Positions 8,225 to 16,081 of a DNA stretch of 64,000 nt are shown here, piece after piece (within the stretch, counting starts at the first letter, position 1; each line of letters begins with the position of its first letter). Position numbers and translations under genes: made by a program. The stretch lies in the NCBI GenBank assembly GCA_016222945.1, contig JACRPY010000004.1, positions 310,001 through 374,000 of the forward strand, given 5' to 3'. The notes under the pieces are model-generated. The model made no database searches. It was not told the origin of the DNA and saw only the letters and a program-made list of their open reading frames with translations. This DNA comes from Methanobacterium sp. Its GTDB lineage: Archaea > Methanobacteriota > Methanobacteria > Methanobacteriales > Methanobacteriaceae.

Positions 8225-9250
8225 TTGGGCAAAAAGGTATTCATTTCTGATTGTGAAGGCCCTATATCTATAAATGACAATGCATATGAACTGGCAGGTT
8301 ATTTTATTGAAGAAGGCGAAAAATTTTTTGCAATCCTAAGTAAATATGATGATATTTTAGTAGATGAAATTAAAAGAGAAGGTTATTACGCTGGTGGAAC
8401 ATTAAAATTGATAGTTCCTTTTTTAAAAGCATATGGGGCCACCAATAAAAATATTGAATCATATTCAAAGGAAAATATACTTCTTATTCCTGGTGCAAGG
8501 GAAACACTAGAATATGTAAAGGATATAATGCCTTCATTTATTGTAAGCACAAGTTATGAGCAATATATTCACGCACTTTGCGATTTTATTGGGTTTCCAC
8601 GTGAAAACACTTATTCTACAGCTCTAAACATAGATGAAATATCTATTATTAATGGAGATAAGGAAAAATTAATGGAATTTAGAAAAATTATTGTGGAGAA
8701 CCCAGATTTTGAAATAATCGATAAAATATTTTGGAGAGATATCTTAAAACTTTCAATTCATGAAATAATGAAAAATATAAATCCTGTTGGCGGGGAAGGA
8801 AAAAAAGAAGCAGTTTTAGATATTTTAGATAGATTTGGATTTGAAAAATCAGATATAATGTACGTTGGAGATAGCATAACTGATGTAGAACCTCTAAGAT
8901 TTGCAAAAGAACATGGAGGACTTGCAATATCATTTAATGGTAATGAATACGCGATAAAAAATGCTGAAATAGCTATTATCGCCGATAATACGGTTATTAT
9001 TTCTATAATTGCTGATTTATTCAACAAATATGGGAAAGAAGAAGTACTAAAATTTATTGATTCATTTACAAAAGATCAAGAACTTGCAATTAATAATTAT
9101 CATATAAATAAAGAATTAAAGATAAAAATTAAAGATTTGAATATTCCAAAAGTTAGTATAGTCAGTGATAAAAATATTGGAGCATTAATTAAGGAAAGTG
9201 AAGTATTTCGTAAGAAGGTAAGGGGAGAAGCAATAGGTGCATTAGGGTAA
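8225..9250 (+). CDS. ehaR: EhaR, HAD-like hydrolase of the eha operon
   Basis: 341 residues from a TTG start; GAGGAGGA at about 8209-8216 is an almost perfect ribosome binding site and fixes this start. The N-terminus reads ISDCEGPIS, with Asp9 in the place of the HAD nucleophile, and a later VGDSITDVEPL is the HAD metal-binding motif. The usual DxD at the nucleophile is DxE here. A large helical cap region separates the two motifs, and the C-terminal ~80 residues are basic. It is found in eha operons and is counted among the hydrophilic Eha subunits, but the substrate is unknown. Phosphatase activity is a family inference only. Confidence 0.8.
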   Translation: MGKKVFISDCEGPISINDNAYELAGYFIEEGEKFFAILSKYDDILVDEIKREGYYAGGTLKLIVPFLKAYGATNKNIESYSKENILLIPGARETLEYVKDIMPSFIVSTSYEQYIHALCDFIGFPRENTYSTALNIDEISIINGDKEKLMEFRKIIVENPDFEIIDKIFWRDILKLSIHEIMKNINPVGGEGKKEAVLDILDRFGFEKSDIMYVGDSITDVEPLRFAKEHGGLAISFNGNEYAIKNAEIAIIADNTVIISIIADLFNKYGKEEVLKFIDSFTKDQELAINNYHINKELKIKIKDLNIPKVSIVSDKNIGALIKESEVFRKKVRGEAIGALG

Positions 9251-9276
9251 TGAATAATATTAAAGGGATTGATAAG

Positions 9277-10152
9277 ATGGTTGAAATAGAAAACACTTTC
9301 TGCGAAGCTTTTGATGGAATTTACAGCAGAGTTATAATAACTGCAGATGACATAGAAACTCTTAAAAGAGCAGCTTATGATGCTACTTCAACTCCAGGCA
9401 CTGTAATTGGGCGTGTTGAAGGTGGAATTGAACGATGGTTAAATACAAATGAAACTCCTGATGGGAGAGAAGGAGCCGTATTACAGTTTTGGTATGGAAA
9501 AGAGAATATAGAAAAATTTAATGTAGAATTATCCTATAGAATAAGGCAGGATATTCTTGTAAAACCATTTACTGCAGTTTTTGATGCTTCAATTAATCCT
9601 TCTGGAAAAATGGACATGATTAGGAATGTAGGGCATTGTGGAGATGGGCATGAATGGAAGGAAAATAAATATGGCCGTGAAATGATTATTATTCCCATAG
9701 CAATCCCTGATTTTGAAATAGAAAGTACATTAGGATACATGAAAGGAATTATGGGTGCAAACTTCTGGTATATGTGCGCTAAAAAAAGTTCTGTTATGAA
9801 TGGAGGAAAGAAAGCTTTGGAGGCCATAGCTGAAGTTGAAGGTGCTATTGCTCCTTTTGATATATGTTCTGCAGCATCAAAGCCAGAAACAAATTATCCA
9901 TGGATAGGACCAACAACAAACCACCCTTACTGTCCATCACTTAAAAAAACACTAAATAATGAATCAAGAGTCCCTGAAAATGTTAAATACATCCCTGAAA
10001 TAGTGATAAATGGAATTGATTTAGATACAGTAAAAAAAGCTATGAAAGCAGGAATTGAAGCTCTAATGGATGTTGAAGGAGTAATAAACGTTTCTGCAGG
10101 AAATTATGGTGGTCAATTAGGTGATCATAAGATTTACTTAATAGAATTATAA
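9277..10152 (+). CDS. Formylmethanofuran:tetrahydromethanopterin formyltransferase paralog
   Basis: 291 residues. I choose ATG 9277 because AAAGGG lies about ten bases upstream and the protein then begins VEIENTFCEAF, like known Ftr proteins; an in-frame ATG at 9250 overlaps the previous stop. The sequence matches Ftr along its length: TPDGR, FDAS with a following GDG, GATTNHPYCPSL-like block near the C-terminal third (PTTNHPYCPSL), and the C-terminal AGNYGGQLGDH. Ftr moves the formyl group from formylmethanofuran to H4MPT in CO2-reducing methanogenesis. This eha-linked copy (FtrII in some genomes, probably EhaS in operon nomenclature) is likely a second copy beside a housekeeping ftr elsewhere. 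Its location suggests that Eha is tied to the first steps of methanogenesis. Confidence 0.85.
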   Translation: MVEIENTFCEAFDGIYSRVIITADDIETLKRAAYDATSTPGTVIGRVEGGIERWLNTNETPDGREGAVLQFWYGKENIEKFNVELSYRIRQDILVKPFTAVFDASINPSGKMDMIRNVGHCGDGHEWKENKYGREMIIIPIAIPDFEIESTLGYMKGIMGANFWYMCAKKSSVMNGGKKALEAIAEVEGAIAPFDICSAASKPETNYPWIGPTTNHPYCPSLKKTLNNESRVPENVKYIPEIVINGIDLDTVKKAMKAGIEALMDVEGVINVSAGNYGGQLGDHKIYLIEL

Positions 10153-10167
10153 TTTAAAGGTCTTCAA

Positions 10168-11097
10168 ATGAAAAAAATAGATGTTATTGGCTTTGGGGCA
10201 TTGAATGTCGATAAACTTTATAATGTTAATAAAATAGCATATAAAGATGAAGAAGCGTTTATAACAGATTTTAGCAAATTTTGTGGTGGATCTGCAGCAA
10301 ATACAATTATTGGTCTATCAAAACTTCAAATTAAAACAGGATTTATAGGTAAAATTGCTGATGATCAAGATGGAAGGCTCCTACTGGAAAATCTCCAAAA
10401 AGAGAATGTAAATGTAGATGGAATCATTTTAAGTAAAAATGGTAGAAGTGGAAATGTCATAGGATTTGTAGATGAAGAGGGACAAAGAGCTTTATATGTA
10501 GATCCTGGAGTAAACGATTTAATAAAACCAGATGAAGTTAATTTAGATTATATAAATCAATCAAAGGTTCTGCACTTAACTTCATTTGTAGGGGGATCCA
10601 TTAAAGTCCAGGAACAACTAATTAACGAAATTCCAGATAATATAACTGTCAGTATTGACCCTGGGAGAATTTATGCTGAAAGAGGCCTTAATTTCCTTAA
10701 AAATATATTAAATAGAACAAATATTATCCTTATTAATGAAGAAGAATTAAAACATTTAACTGGCAAAAAAAATAAAACATATAAAGAGGGAGCAGAAACT
10801 TTGCTTGAATGTGGTATTGACATTGTAGTAGTTAAAATGGGAGATAAAGGTTCTTATATCACAAATGGAATGGAAAGCTATTTAATAAATTCATTTAAAG
10901 TTAGTTGTGTTGATACAACTGGTGCAGGGGATGCATTTAATGCAGGATTCCTATATGGATTTATAAATGGTAAAAATATTGTAGAATCAGGTAATATTGG
11001 AAACTATGTTGCATCATGTTGTATACAGGAGTCTGGGGCAATAAATGGATTGCCAGAACTGTCAAAACTAAAAAATGAAATGGATAATATCATCTAA
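10168..11097 (+). CDS. PfkB-family carbohydrate kinase of the eha region
   Basis: 309 residues, ribokinase/PfkB fold. The N-terminal GFGALNVDKLY and the sugar-site GGSAANTI are visible, as is the C-terminal active-site block DTTGAGDAFNAGF with the catalytic Asp. The kinase therefore looks intact. Its substrate cannot be told from sequence; the family includes ribokinase, fructokinase and nucleoside kinases. It lies 15 bases after the Ftr paralog and 20 bases before a polyferredoxin gene, and seems to be part of the same transcript. A ribokinase-like gene in this place is known in other Methanobacteriales (probably EhaT), but why a kinase accompanies the hydrogenase is not understood. Confidence 0.82.
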   Translation: MKKIDVIGFGALNVDKLYNVNKIAYKDEEAFITDFSKFCGGSAANTIIGLSKLQIKTGFIGKIADDQDGRLLLENLQKENVNVDGIILSKNGRSGNVIGFVDEEGQRALYVDPGVNDLIKPDEVNLDYINQSKVLHLTSFVGGSIKVQEQLINEIPDNITVSIDPGRIYAERGLNFLKNILNRTNIILINEEELKHLTGKKNKTYKEGAETLLECGIDIVVVKMGDKGSYITNGMESYLINSFKVSCVDTTGAGDAFNAGFLYGFINGKNIVESGNIGNYVASCCIQESGAINGLPELSKLKNEMDNII

Positions 11098-11117
11098 ACC
11101 TATTAAAGGTGTAAATT

Positions 11118-11879
11118 ATGGATATAACATTTAAAAAGGACAAGAAAGTACTGAAAGATGAAGTCATGCGTAAATCATTGGATTTAGATAACAATGAATT
11201 TAAACCAGAAATTGAGGAATGCCAACTGGAAGATAAATTCATAACGATCTCACCAGAGTGCGTAAGATGTAATTTATGTGTTGAGGAATGTCCAGTAAGC
11301 TCAATAGCAGAAGCAAAACCAACTAAACCTGCAAAAATACTTGAAAACTGTGTAAAATGCGAAATATGTGCCCAAACTTGTCCTGTAAAAAGTATAAATG
11401 TCATAGAGAGCACTGCATACGTCAATGAAGAAGATATTAAATATCACTTAAAAGATCTAAAAATACCTCATAGAACTCTCCAGATGAAAAACATTGATGT
11501 AAATGGAGAAAAATGCGAATCATGCAGAACATGTGTTAAATTTTGTCCAACAAATGCAATAAAAGTTGAAAATGGTGAAACAGCAGTAATAGATACGAGT
11601 GCATGTGTTGGATGTGGTGCATGTGTTAGTGTATGCCCTGAAAATGCAATAGCTCTTGAAAGAGAGCTAGGGCCTGTAATAAAGACAAAAGAACTATCTA
11701 TTAATAGGGAAGCCTGTGTTTCATGCCAGGTTTGTGAGGAAAACTGTCCAGTGGGGGCAATTAGACTTGAAGAGGGCGAGATAGTATTTTTAGAGGATAA
11801 ATGTATTTTATGTGATGTATGTTCAAATAAATGTCCTGTAGGTGCATTAAAACTTAAGAGGTTGTCCAATGAAAGTTAA
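11118..11879 (+). CDS. Polyferredoxin with six [4Fe-4S] motifs
   Basis: 253 residues. Six CxxCxxCxxxCP motifs are read in order: CVRCNLCVEECP, CVKCEICAQTCP, CESCRTCVKFCP, CVGCGACVSVCP, CVSCQVCEENCP and CILCDVCSNKCP. A leading ~45 residues are charged and cluster-free. It differs from EhaP in spacing and is a separate third polyferredoxin of the region. It follows the kinase gene closely and overlaps the CBS gene by 11 bases, so it is translated together with it. Likely role: electron carrier linked to Eha or to formylmethanofuran dehydrogenase. The partner is inferred from neighbourhood only. Confidence 0.88.
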   Translation: MDITFKKDKKVLKDEVMRKSLDLDNNEFKPEIEECQLEDKFITISPECVRCNLCVEECPVSSIAEAKPTKPAKILENCVKCEICAQTCPVKSINVIESTAYVNEEDIKYHLKDLKIPHRTLQMKNIDVNGEKCESCRTCVKFCPTNAIKVENGETAVIDTSACVGCGACVSVCPENAIALERELGPVIKTKELSINREACVSCQVCEENCPVGAIRLEEGEIVFLEDKCILCDVCSNKCPVGALKLKRLSNES

Positions 11880-12504
11880 AGAAATAATGGATAAGGAGTA
11901 TATATACGTATCTCCTGATCAAGACATTGTAGAAGTATCTTTAAAGATGGAAAAGCATAAAAAGTTCACAACGCCAGTAGTAGATGATAATAAAATGTTA
12001 ATAGGATGGATAACTTCTCTTGATGTTACCCGAGGATTTAGAGAAAATCAAAAGAAAGTTAAAGACATCATGCACTCTAAAGATTATATAGTACATGTCC
12101 ATGAAGATGATCCTGCAAGATTGGCAGTTTTAGAGACTTCAAAGCATAAAGTAGTTAGCATACCAGTTTTAGATGATAACGATATAGTTGTGGGAGTTAT
12201 AAGGACATTTGACATCGTTGAAACACTTTCCCATTTATATGACATCAAAGTCTATAAGATCTTTGAAGCAATGAACAAAGAACTTAAAGGAGTAAGCTGG
12301 GAAGAACTGATGGAAGCCGCTGCAATAATTACAAGAAGAAGAACAGGTAAAAGAATAAAACCAGAAGAATACGAGAAAAACATTAGAGAAGCAACATTTG
12401 GCGAAGCTATCTGGGCAACAGGCGGTCTTGAAAAATTCTTTGTAGGCCTTATAGCTATAGGGGAACTTGTAATTGCAAGAAAAGTAGCAAGAGCAAGACA
12501 ATAA
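11869..12504 (+). CDS. CBS-domain pair protein with helical C-terminal extension
   Basis: 211 residues, starting within the polyferredoxin gene after GAGG. Residues 1-60 and about 62-122 form two CBS units; each opens with the usual VKEIM/VKDIM block and ends with a PVVDDN/IPVLDDN strand followed by GWITS or GVIRT. CBS pairs bind adenosine nucleotides and act as energy sensors. The last ~85 residues are helical and basic (ITRRRTGKRIKPEEYE) and do not resemble a known domain. Overlap with a polyferredoxin gene suggests a regulator of electron flow in the eha region, which is inference. Confidence 0.82.
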   Translation: MKVKEIMDKEYIYVSPDQDIVEVSLKMEKHKKFTTPVVDDNKMLIGWITSLDVTRGFRENQKKVKDIMHSKDYIVHVHEDDPARLAVLETSKHKVVSIPVLDDNDIVVGVIRTFDIVETLSHLYDIKVYKIFEAMNKELKGVSWEELMEAAAIITRRRTGKRIKPEEYEKNIREATFGEAIWATGGLEKFFVGLIAIGELVIARKVARARQ

Positions 12505-12570
12505 CCTAAAATTCTCCTAATTTACTTTTATTTTTATATATTTAACTTCTTTTTGATTTTCAAACGATTA

Positions 12571-12580
12571 TTTAATATAA
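12571..12580 (+). promoter_or_regulatory. Probable TATA box of asnB
   Basis: TTTAATATAA lies about 35 bases before the asnB start, with an A-rich block (CAAACGA) directly upstream as a possible BRE. The 106-base gap after the eha region is T-rich (several runs of T at 12517-12545), which would allow transcription of the eha region to end and asnB to start anew. Confidence 0.4.
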
Positions 12581-12610
12581 ATTATAGTTATATTTTACAG
12601 GGAAATTGAC

Positions 12611-14098
12611 ATGTGTGGGATTGCAGGAATTAATGGGAATAATATATCAGAAAAGCTTTATAACATGCTTATTTCAATGAAACATAGAGGTCCAGATGGA
12701 TCTGGAGTTTTTGTTGACAATAGTGTAATATTCGGCGATTTAGATAAATTAGATGTTCCTGAAGGTTCATTTGGATTAGGGCATAATTTGCTTTCAATAG
12801 TAGGATGCCAGGGTTCACAGCCATTAACACATGATAAACTAGTATTAGTGTGTAATGGAGAAATATACAATTATAATAAACTTAAAAAGGGTTTTGAAGA
12901 TGATTTTAAATCAGATTCTGATAGTGAAATAGTATTAATGCTTATAAAACAATTTTACAAAGATTCTATTTATGAAGCTGTACTAAAAACTGTTGAATAT
13001 TTAGATGGGGATTATGCATTTGCAGTTTATGATGGAAAAGATTTTGCAGCAGTTCGAGATCCATTAGGTGTAAAAACTCTTTATTTTGGAGAAAATAAGG
13101 ATCAAAACATTTTTGCATTTGCCTCTGAACGAAAAGCACTGTGGAATATAGGAATAAATGATGTGCAAACTTTATCTCCAACTTCAATGATATACAACAA
13201 AAAAATAATTAAATTTAACAATAAAATCAGCGAGATCATAACTACAAATAGCGATAATTCTGTTAATCATTATTTATCCAAAGATGAGCTAAAGAAACAA
13301 CTTAAAACTAACTTAATAGCATCAGTTAAAAAAAGAGTTAAAGGGCTTTCTGAAGTAGGAATACTCTTTTCTGGAGGTATAGACAGCACAATAATTGCTA
13401 AAATTGTTTTGGATCTTGGAATTAAAACAACACTTTACAGTGTAGGGCATGAAAAGGCCATAGATCTTAAATTTTCAAAAGAAACTGCTTTAAAACTGAA
13501 TCTCCCAATAAAAATAAAAACAGTAGATATAAAAGATGTTAAAAACTACTTAAATCCAGTATTGTATGCAATAGAAGAGTTCAACCTTATGAAAATAGGT
13601 GTAGGGATGCCGGCATATATTGCAGCAGAAATGGCACATGAAGATGGTTTAAAAGTCATGTTATCGGGTCAGGGTGCTGATGAACTATTTGGAGGATATA
13701 ATCGCTATTTAAGAATATATAATGAAAAAGGGACCATAAAAAATGAAGATTTATGGGATGACATCTTAAATCTGTACCACGTGAATTTACAGCGTGATGA
13801 TGCAGTTACAATGGCAAATAGTATTGAATTAAGAGTTCCATATCTTGATCTAGACATTATAAATACTGCAATGAATATACCTATGAAATATAAAATCAAT
13901 GGAAAAGATGATAATTTAAGAAAATGTATCCTTAGAGAAGTTGGTACAGAACTGGGAGTACATGCTGAAATTGTTAAAAGACCTAAAAAAGCAGCTCAAT
14001 ATGGTTCTGGTATTCATAAGATGCTTAAAAAGATATTAAAGGAAGATCAATTTAAAAATCTTCCAGATAAATTTAATAAACATTATATTGTAAATTAG
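12611..14098 (+). CDS. asnB: Asparagine synthase (glutamine-hydrolysing)
   Basis: 495 residues. Met is followed by Cys2 of CGIAGI, the nucleophile of class II glutamine amidotransferases; KHRGPDGSG and CNGEIYNY complete this domain (about residues 1-185). The synthase domain has the ATP-pyrophosphatase loop LFSGGIDSTI near residue 255 and SGQGADELFGGYNRY further on. It converts aspartate, glutamine and ATP to asparagine. It is somewhat shorter than bacterial AsnB (about 550), mostly in the C-terminal part. A GatC-like gene follows at once. Aspartate-family genes downstream (ACT regulator, homoserine dehydrogenase) make this an aspartate-metabolism neighbourhood. Confidence 0.88.
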   Translation: MCGIAGINGNNISEKLYNMLISMKHRGPDGSGVFVDNSVIFGDLDKLDVPEGSFGLGHNLLSIVGCQGSQPLTHDKLVLVCNGEIYNYNKLKKGFEDDFKSDSDSEIVLMLIKQFYKDSIYEAVLKTVEYLDGDYAFAVYDGKDFAAVRDPLGVKTLYFGENKDQNIFAFASERKALWNIGINDVQTLSPTSMIYNKKIIKFNNKISEIITTNSDNSVNHYLSKDELKKQLKTNLIASVKKRVKGLSEVGILFSGGIDSTIIAKIVLDLGIKTTLYSVGHEKAIDLKFSKETALKLNLPIKIKTVDIKDVKNYLNPVLYAIEEFNLMKIGVGMPAYIAAEMAHEDGLKVMLSGQGADELFGGYNRYLRIYNEKGTIKNEDLWDDILNLYHVNLQRDDAVTMANSIELRVPYLDLDIINTAMNIPMKYKINGKDDNLRKCILREVGTELGVHAEIVKRPKKAAQYGSGIHKMLKKILKEDQFKNLPDKFNKHYIVN

Positions 14099-14112
14099 AG
14101 GGGAAATAATTT

Positions 14113-14331
14113 ATGAAAATAGAAAAAGACGCAGAAGAAATATTAAAAAAATTCTCAAATGCCCTTGAAAACATTCCTGAACTTGAAGAAACTCATTACA
14201 TAGTTGATAACGTTAATTTAACACGTCCTGATTCTGGAGAACCTAAAAATCCTGAAAAGATTTTAAGAAATGCAGATGTGGATGAAGATGGGAATATAAT
14301 AGCAGAAAAAGGAAAATGGGTCAACAAATGA
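14113..14331 (+). CDS. GatC-like small protein (Asp-tRNA amidotransferase subunit C family)
   Basis: 72 residues, with AGAGGGGA before the ATG. An N-terminal amphipathic helix (EDAEEILKKFSNAL-like) is followed by a segment reading ETHYIVDNVNLTRPD and then ILRNADVDEDGN. This pattern resembles archaeal GatC, whose helix and extended tail wrap around GatA and GatB. It is shorter than classical GatC (about 90 residues). It is separated from asnB by only 14 bases. If true GatC, it would join the Asn/Gln-tRNA transamidation complex, which fits the asparagine neighbour; gatA and gatB are not in this window. Confidence 0.6.
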   Translation: MKIEKDAEEILKKFSNALENIPELEETHYIVDNVNLTRPDSGEPKNPEKILRNADVDEDGNIIAEKGKWVNK

Positions 14332-14367
14332 TTATTAAGTTATTTCATACTATGTGGGGTAAATAAG

Positions 14368-14856
14368 ATGAGAATGAATCTTGTTTTAGAATTATTAGAT
14401 ATTCCGGGCCAATTAATCGATGCATTAGAACCTATTGGTAGAATGGGAGCTAATATAGTAACAGTAATTCACCAAAGAGATGTAAAAACTGAAAGAGGTA
14501 CAATACCTGTCCAGATCACGATAGAAGGGGATAAAGAAACACTGGATAAAGTTATCAATACTCTTTTAAGTCAAAATATCAATATAATGGAAGTTGATGA
14601 TGTTTTAAGAAAAGAAAATATCAGAACGATTCTAATTGGAAACATAGTTGACAAAGACGTTAAAGATGTGTTAAACAGGCTCGGTGAACTTGAAAGTGTT
14701 AAAGTAGTGGATTTTAACTTAAAAATGTCAGATGATCCTGAAAAATCAGCTTCAAAAATCATTATTGAAGCAGATCACGGAAAAAGAAAAGATGTAATGA
14801 ATAAAATAAAAGAAGTTGGAACTTCTAAAGGATTTTTAGTTATCAATGAGGTTTAA
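14368..14856 (+). CDS. ACT-domain protein, probable allosteric regulator of homoserine dehydrogenase
   Basis: 162 residues with GGGGT before the start. The N-terminal half (MNLVLELLDIPGQLIDALEP, then NIVTVIHQRD) is a clear ACT fold that begins with the typical strand-loop-helix containing the DxPGQL motif. The second half is a related beta-alpha unit. ACT domains bind amino acids. In other methanogens this stand-alone ACT protein is encoded next to homoserine dehydrogenase and is annotated as its regulator, since the short archaeal enzyme lacks its own ACT domain. Here it is separated from hom by a long structured intergenic element. Confidence 0.78.
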   Translation: MRMNLVLELLDIPGQLIDALEPIGRMGANIVTVIHQRDVKTERGTIPVQITIEGDKETLDKVINTLLSQNINIMEVDDVLRKENIRTILIGNIVDKDVKDVLNRLGELESVKVVDFNLKMSDDPEKSASKIIIEADHGKRKDVMNKIKEVGTSKGFLVINEV

Positions 14857-14885
14857 TTCTTGTAATCCCTGTTGTTTTTGAATTT

Positions 14886-15034
14886 TGGAGGTTGAAGAAA
14901 ATCTGTCAAAACTTACAGTTTTGGAGCCCTCGAAAACTTGTTTTCAGGGCAGAGAAACAAAGTTTCTCATGCACGAATCTTCGATTCGTAAGCTTTGATT
15001 TTCTGAACCACCAAAAATTCCCAATTTTTGGAGG
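14886..15034 (+). repeat. Structured hairpin element with multibranch fold before hom
   Basis: This 149-base stretch contains, in order, the closing strand GGTT-GA-AGAAAATC (14890-14903), then four short-loop hairpins: CAAAACT-tac-AGTTTTG (14907-14923), CCCT(c)GAAAAC-tt-GTTTTC-AGGG (14927-14949), GAGAAAC-aaa-GTTTCTC (14952-14968) and ACGAATC-ttc-GATTCGT (14973-14989). The strand GATTTTCT-G-AACC (14997-15009) is complementary to the first one, so the four arms would sit on one closed stem. A last hairpin, CCAAAAATT-ccc-AATTTTTGG (15011-15031), runs into GGAGG at 15030-15034, the ribosome binding site of hom. The words GAGGTTGAAG and GAACC are shared with copies at 31251 and 37303. Structure is from sequence complementarity only. 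Confidence 0.75.
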
Positions 15035-15040
15035 AATTGA

Positions 15041-16060
15041 ATGAAAATATGTATTTTAGGCTTTGGGGCTGTTGGAAAGGGAGTTGCTAAAGTAATTTCC
15101 ATGAAAAAGAATTTTATTAAAGATAAATATGGATTAGATATCAAAATAGTGGCAGTTACAGATACTTCAGGAGCTGCAATTTCTAATAATGGATTAGATC
15201 CCGAATTACTACTTGAAATTAAAGAAAATACTGGTAAAATATCTAACTATCCAGAAAACGGTGTTACAGACATTACAAATATCACAGTATTAGAAACAGT
15301 TGAATATGACTGTCTTATTGAAGTTACTCCAACAGACATAGATGATGGAGAACCAGCAAAGACTCATATTTTAAAGGCAATAAACAATCAAAAGGATGTT
15401 GTAACTTCTAATAAAGGACCATTAGCATTAAATTATAAAGAATTAAATTCAGCTGCAAAAGATAACGATGTGCAACTTAAATTTGAAGCATCAGTAGGTG
15501 GAGCAATGCCTATTTTAAATTTTGCCCATGATACATTACCAAGCTGCGATATTAAATCAATTCTTGGAATACTAAATGGTACAACTAATTATATACTCTC
15601 AAGAATGGCTAAAGAAGGTTCAGCTTATGAACAAATTCTAAAAGAATCTCAAGAGCTGGGAATAGCCGAAACTAATCCTGCACAAGATGTTGAAGGTACA
15701 GATGCAGCTTGTAAGATAGTTATTCTTGCTAATTCAATAATGGGTAAAGATGTTAGCTTGAAAGATGTGGAAGTAACTGGAATATCAAAAATTACTCCAG
15801 AATCCATTTCTCTTGCTAAAAACGAGGGATATCTTATTAAATTGATTGCAGAAGCATCAGAAGATTCACTTGAAGTTTCACCACGACTTGTAAGGGAAGG
15901 ATCTCCTTTTGCAGTAGATGGAACTATGAACGTGGCTACACTTAAAACAGACCTTGCTGAAGATGTCACTGTAGTTGGGAAAGGTGCAGGTTCAATTGAA
16001 ACAGCATCAGCAATATTAAGTGACATTATAAGCATTTATAAAGCTAAAAAATCAGTATAA
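15041..16060 (+). CDS. hom: Homoserine dehydrogenase
   Basis: 339 residues. The N-terminal GFGAVGKGVAK is the NAD(P)-binding glycine motif, followed by the family blocks IEVTPTDI, SNKGPLALNY, EASVGGAMPI and ILNGTTNYILSRM. It reduces aspartate semialdehyde to homoserine for threonine and methionine synthesis. It ends without the C-terminal ACT domain of many bacterial enzymes; the ACT protein encoded just upstream probably supplies that control. The start codon is six bases after GGAGG, which is itself part of the hairpin element ending at 15034, so translation may depend on folding of that leader. Confidence 0.9.
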   Translation: MKICILGFGAVGKGVAKVISMKKNFIKDKYGLDIKIVAVTDTSGAAISNNGLDPELLLEIKENTGKISNYPENGVTDITNITVLETVEYDCLIEVTPTDIDDGEPAKTHILKAINNQKDVVTSNKGPLALNYKELNSAAKDNDVQLKFEASVGGAMPILNFAHDTLPSCDIKSILGILNGTTNYILSRMAKEGSAYEQILKESQELGIAETNPAQDVEGTDAACKIVILANSIMGKDVSLKDVEVTGISKITPESISLAKNEGYLIKLIAEASEDSLEVSPRLVREGSPFAVDGTMNVATLKTDLAEDVTVVGKGAGSIETASAILSDIISIYKAKKSV

Positions 16061-16081
16061 CGTTAAATTTGGAGATTTTAA

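Noticed and set aside
12505..12610. rho-independent style terminator after the CBS gene
   Set aside because: T-rich runs exist but there is no stable GC hairpin; archaeal termination on T-runs is possible but cannot be placed exactly.
14886..15034. tRNA cluster or known riboswitch
   Set aside because: The multibranch region has no TTCRANY T-loop, no CCA-side acceptor pairing and no anticodon arm of proper size. It does not look like the lysine, SAM or TPP riboswitches I know.
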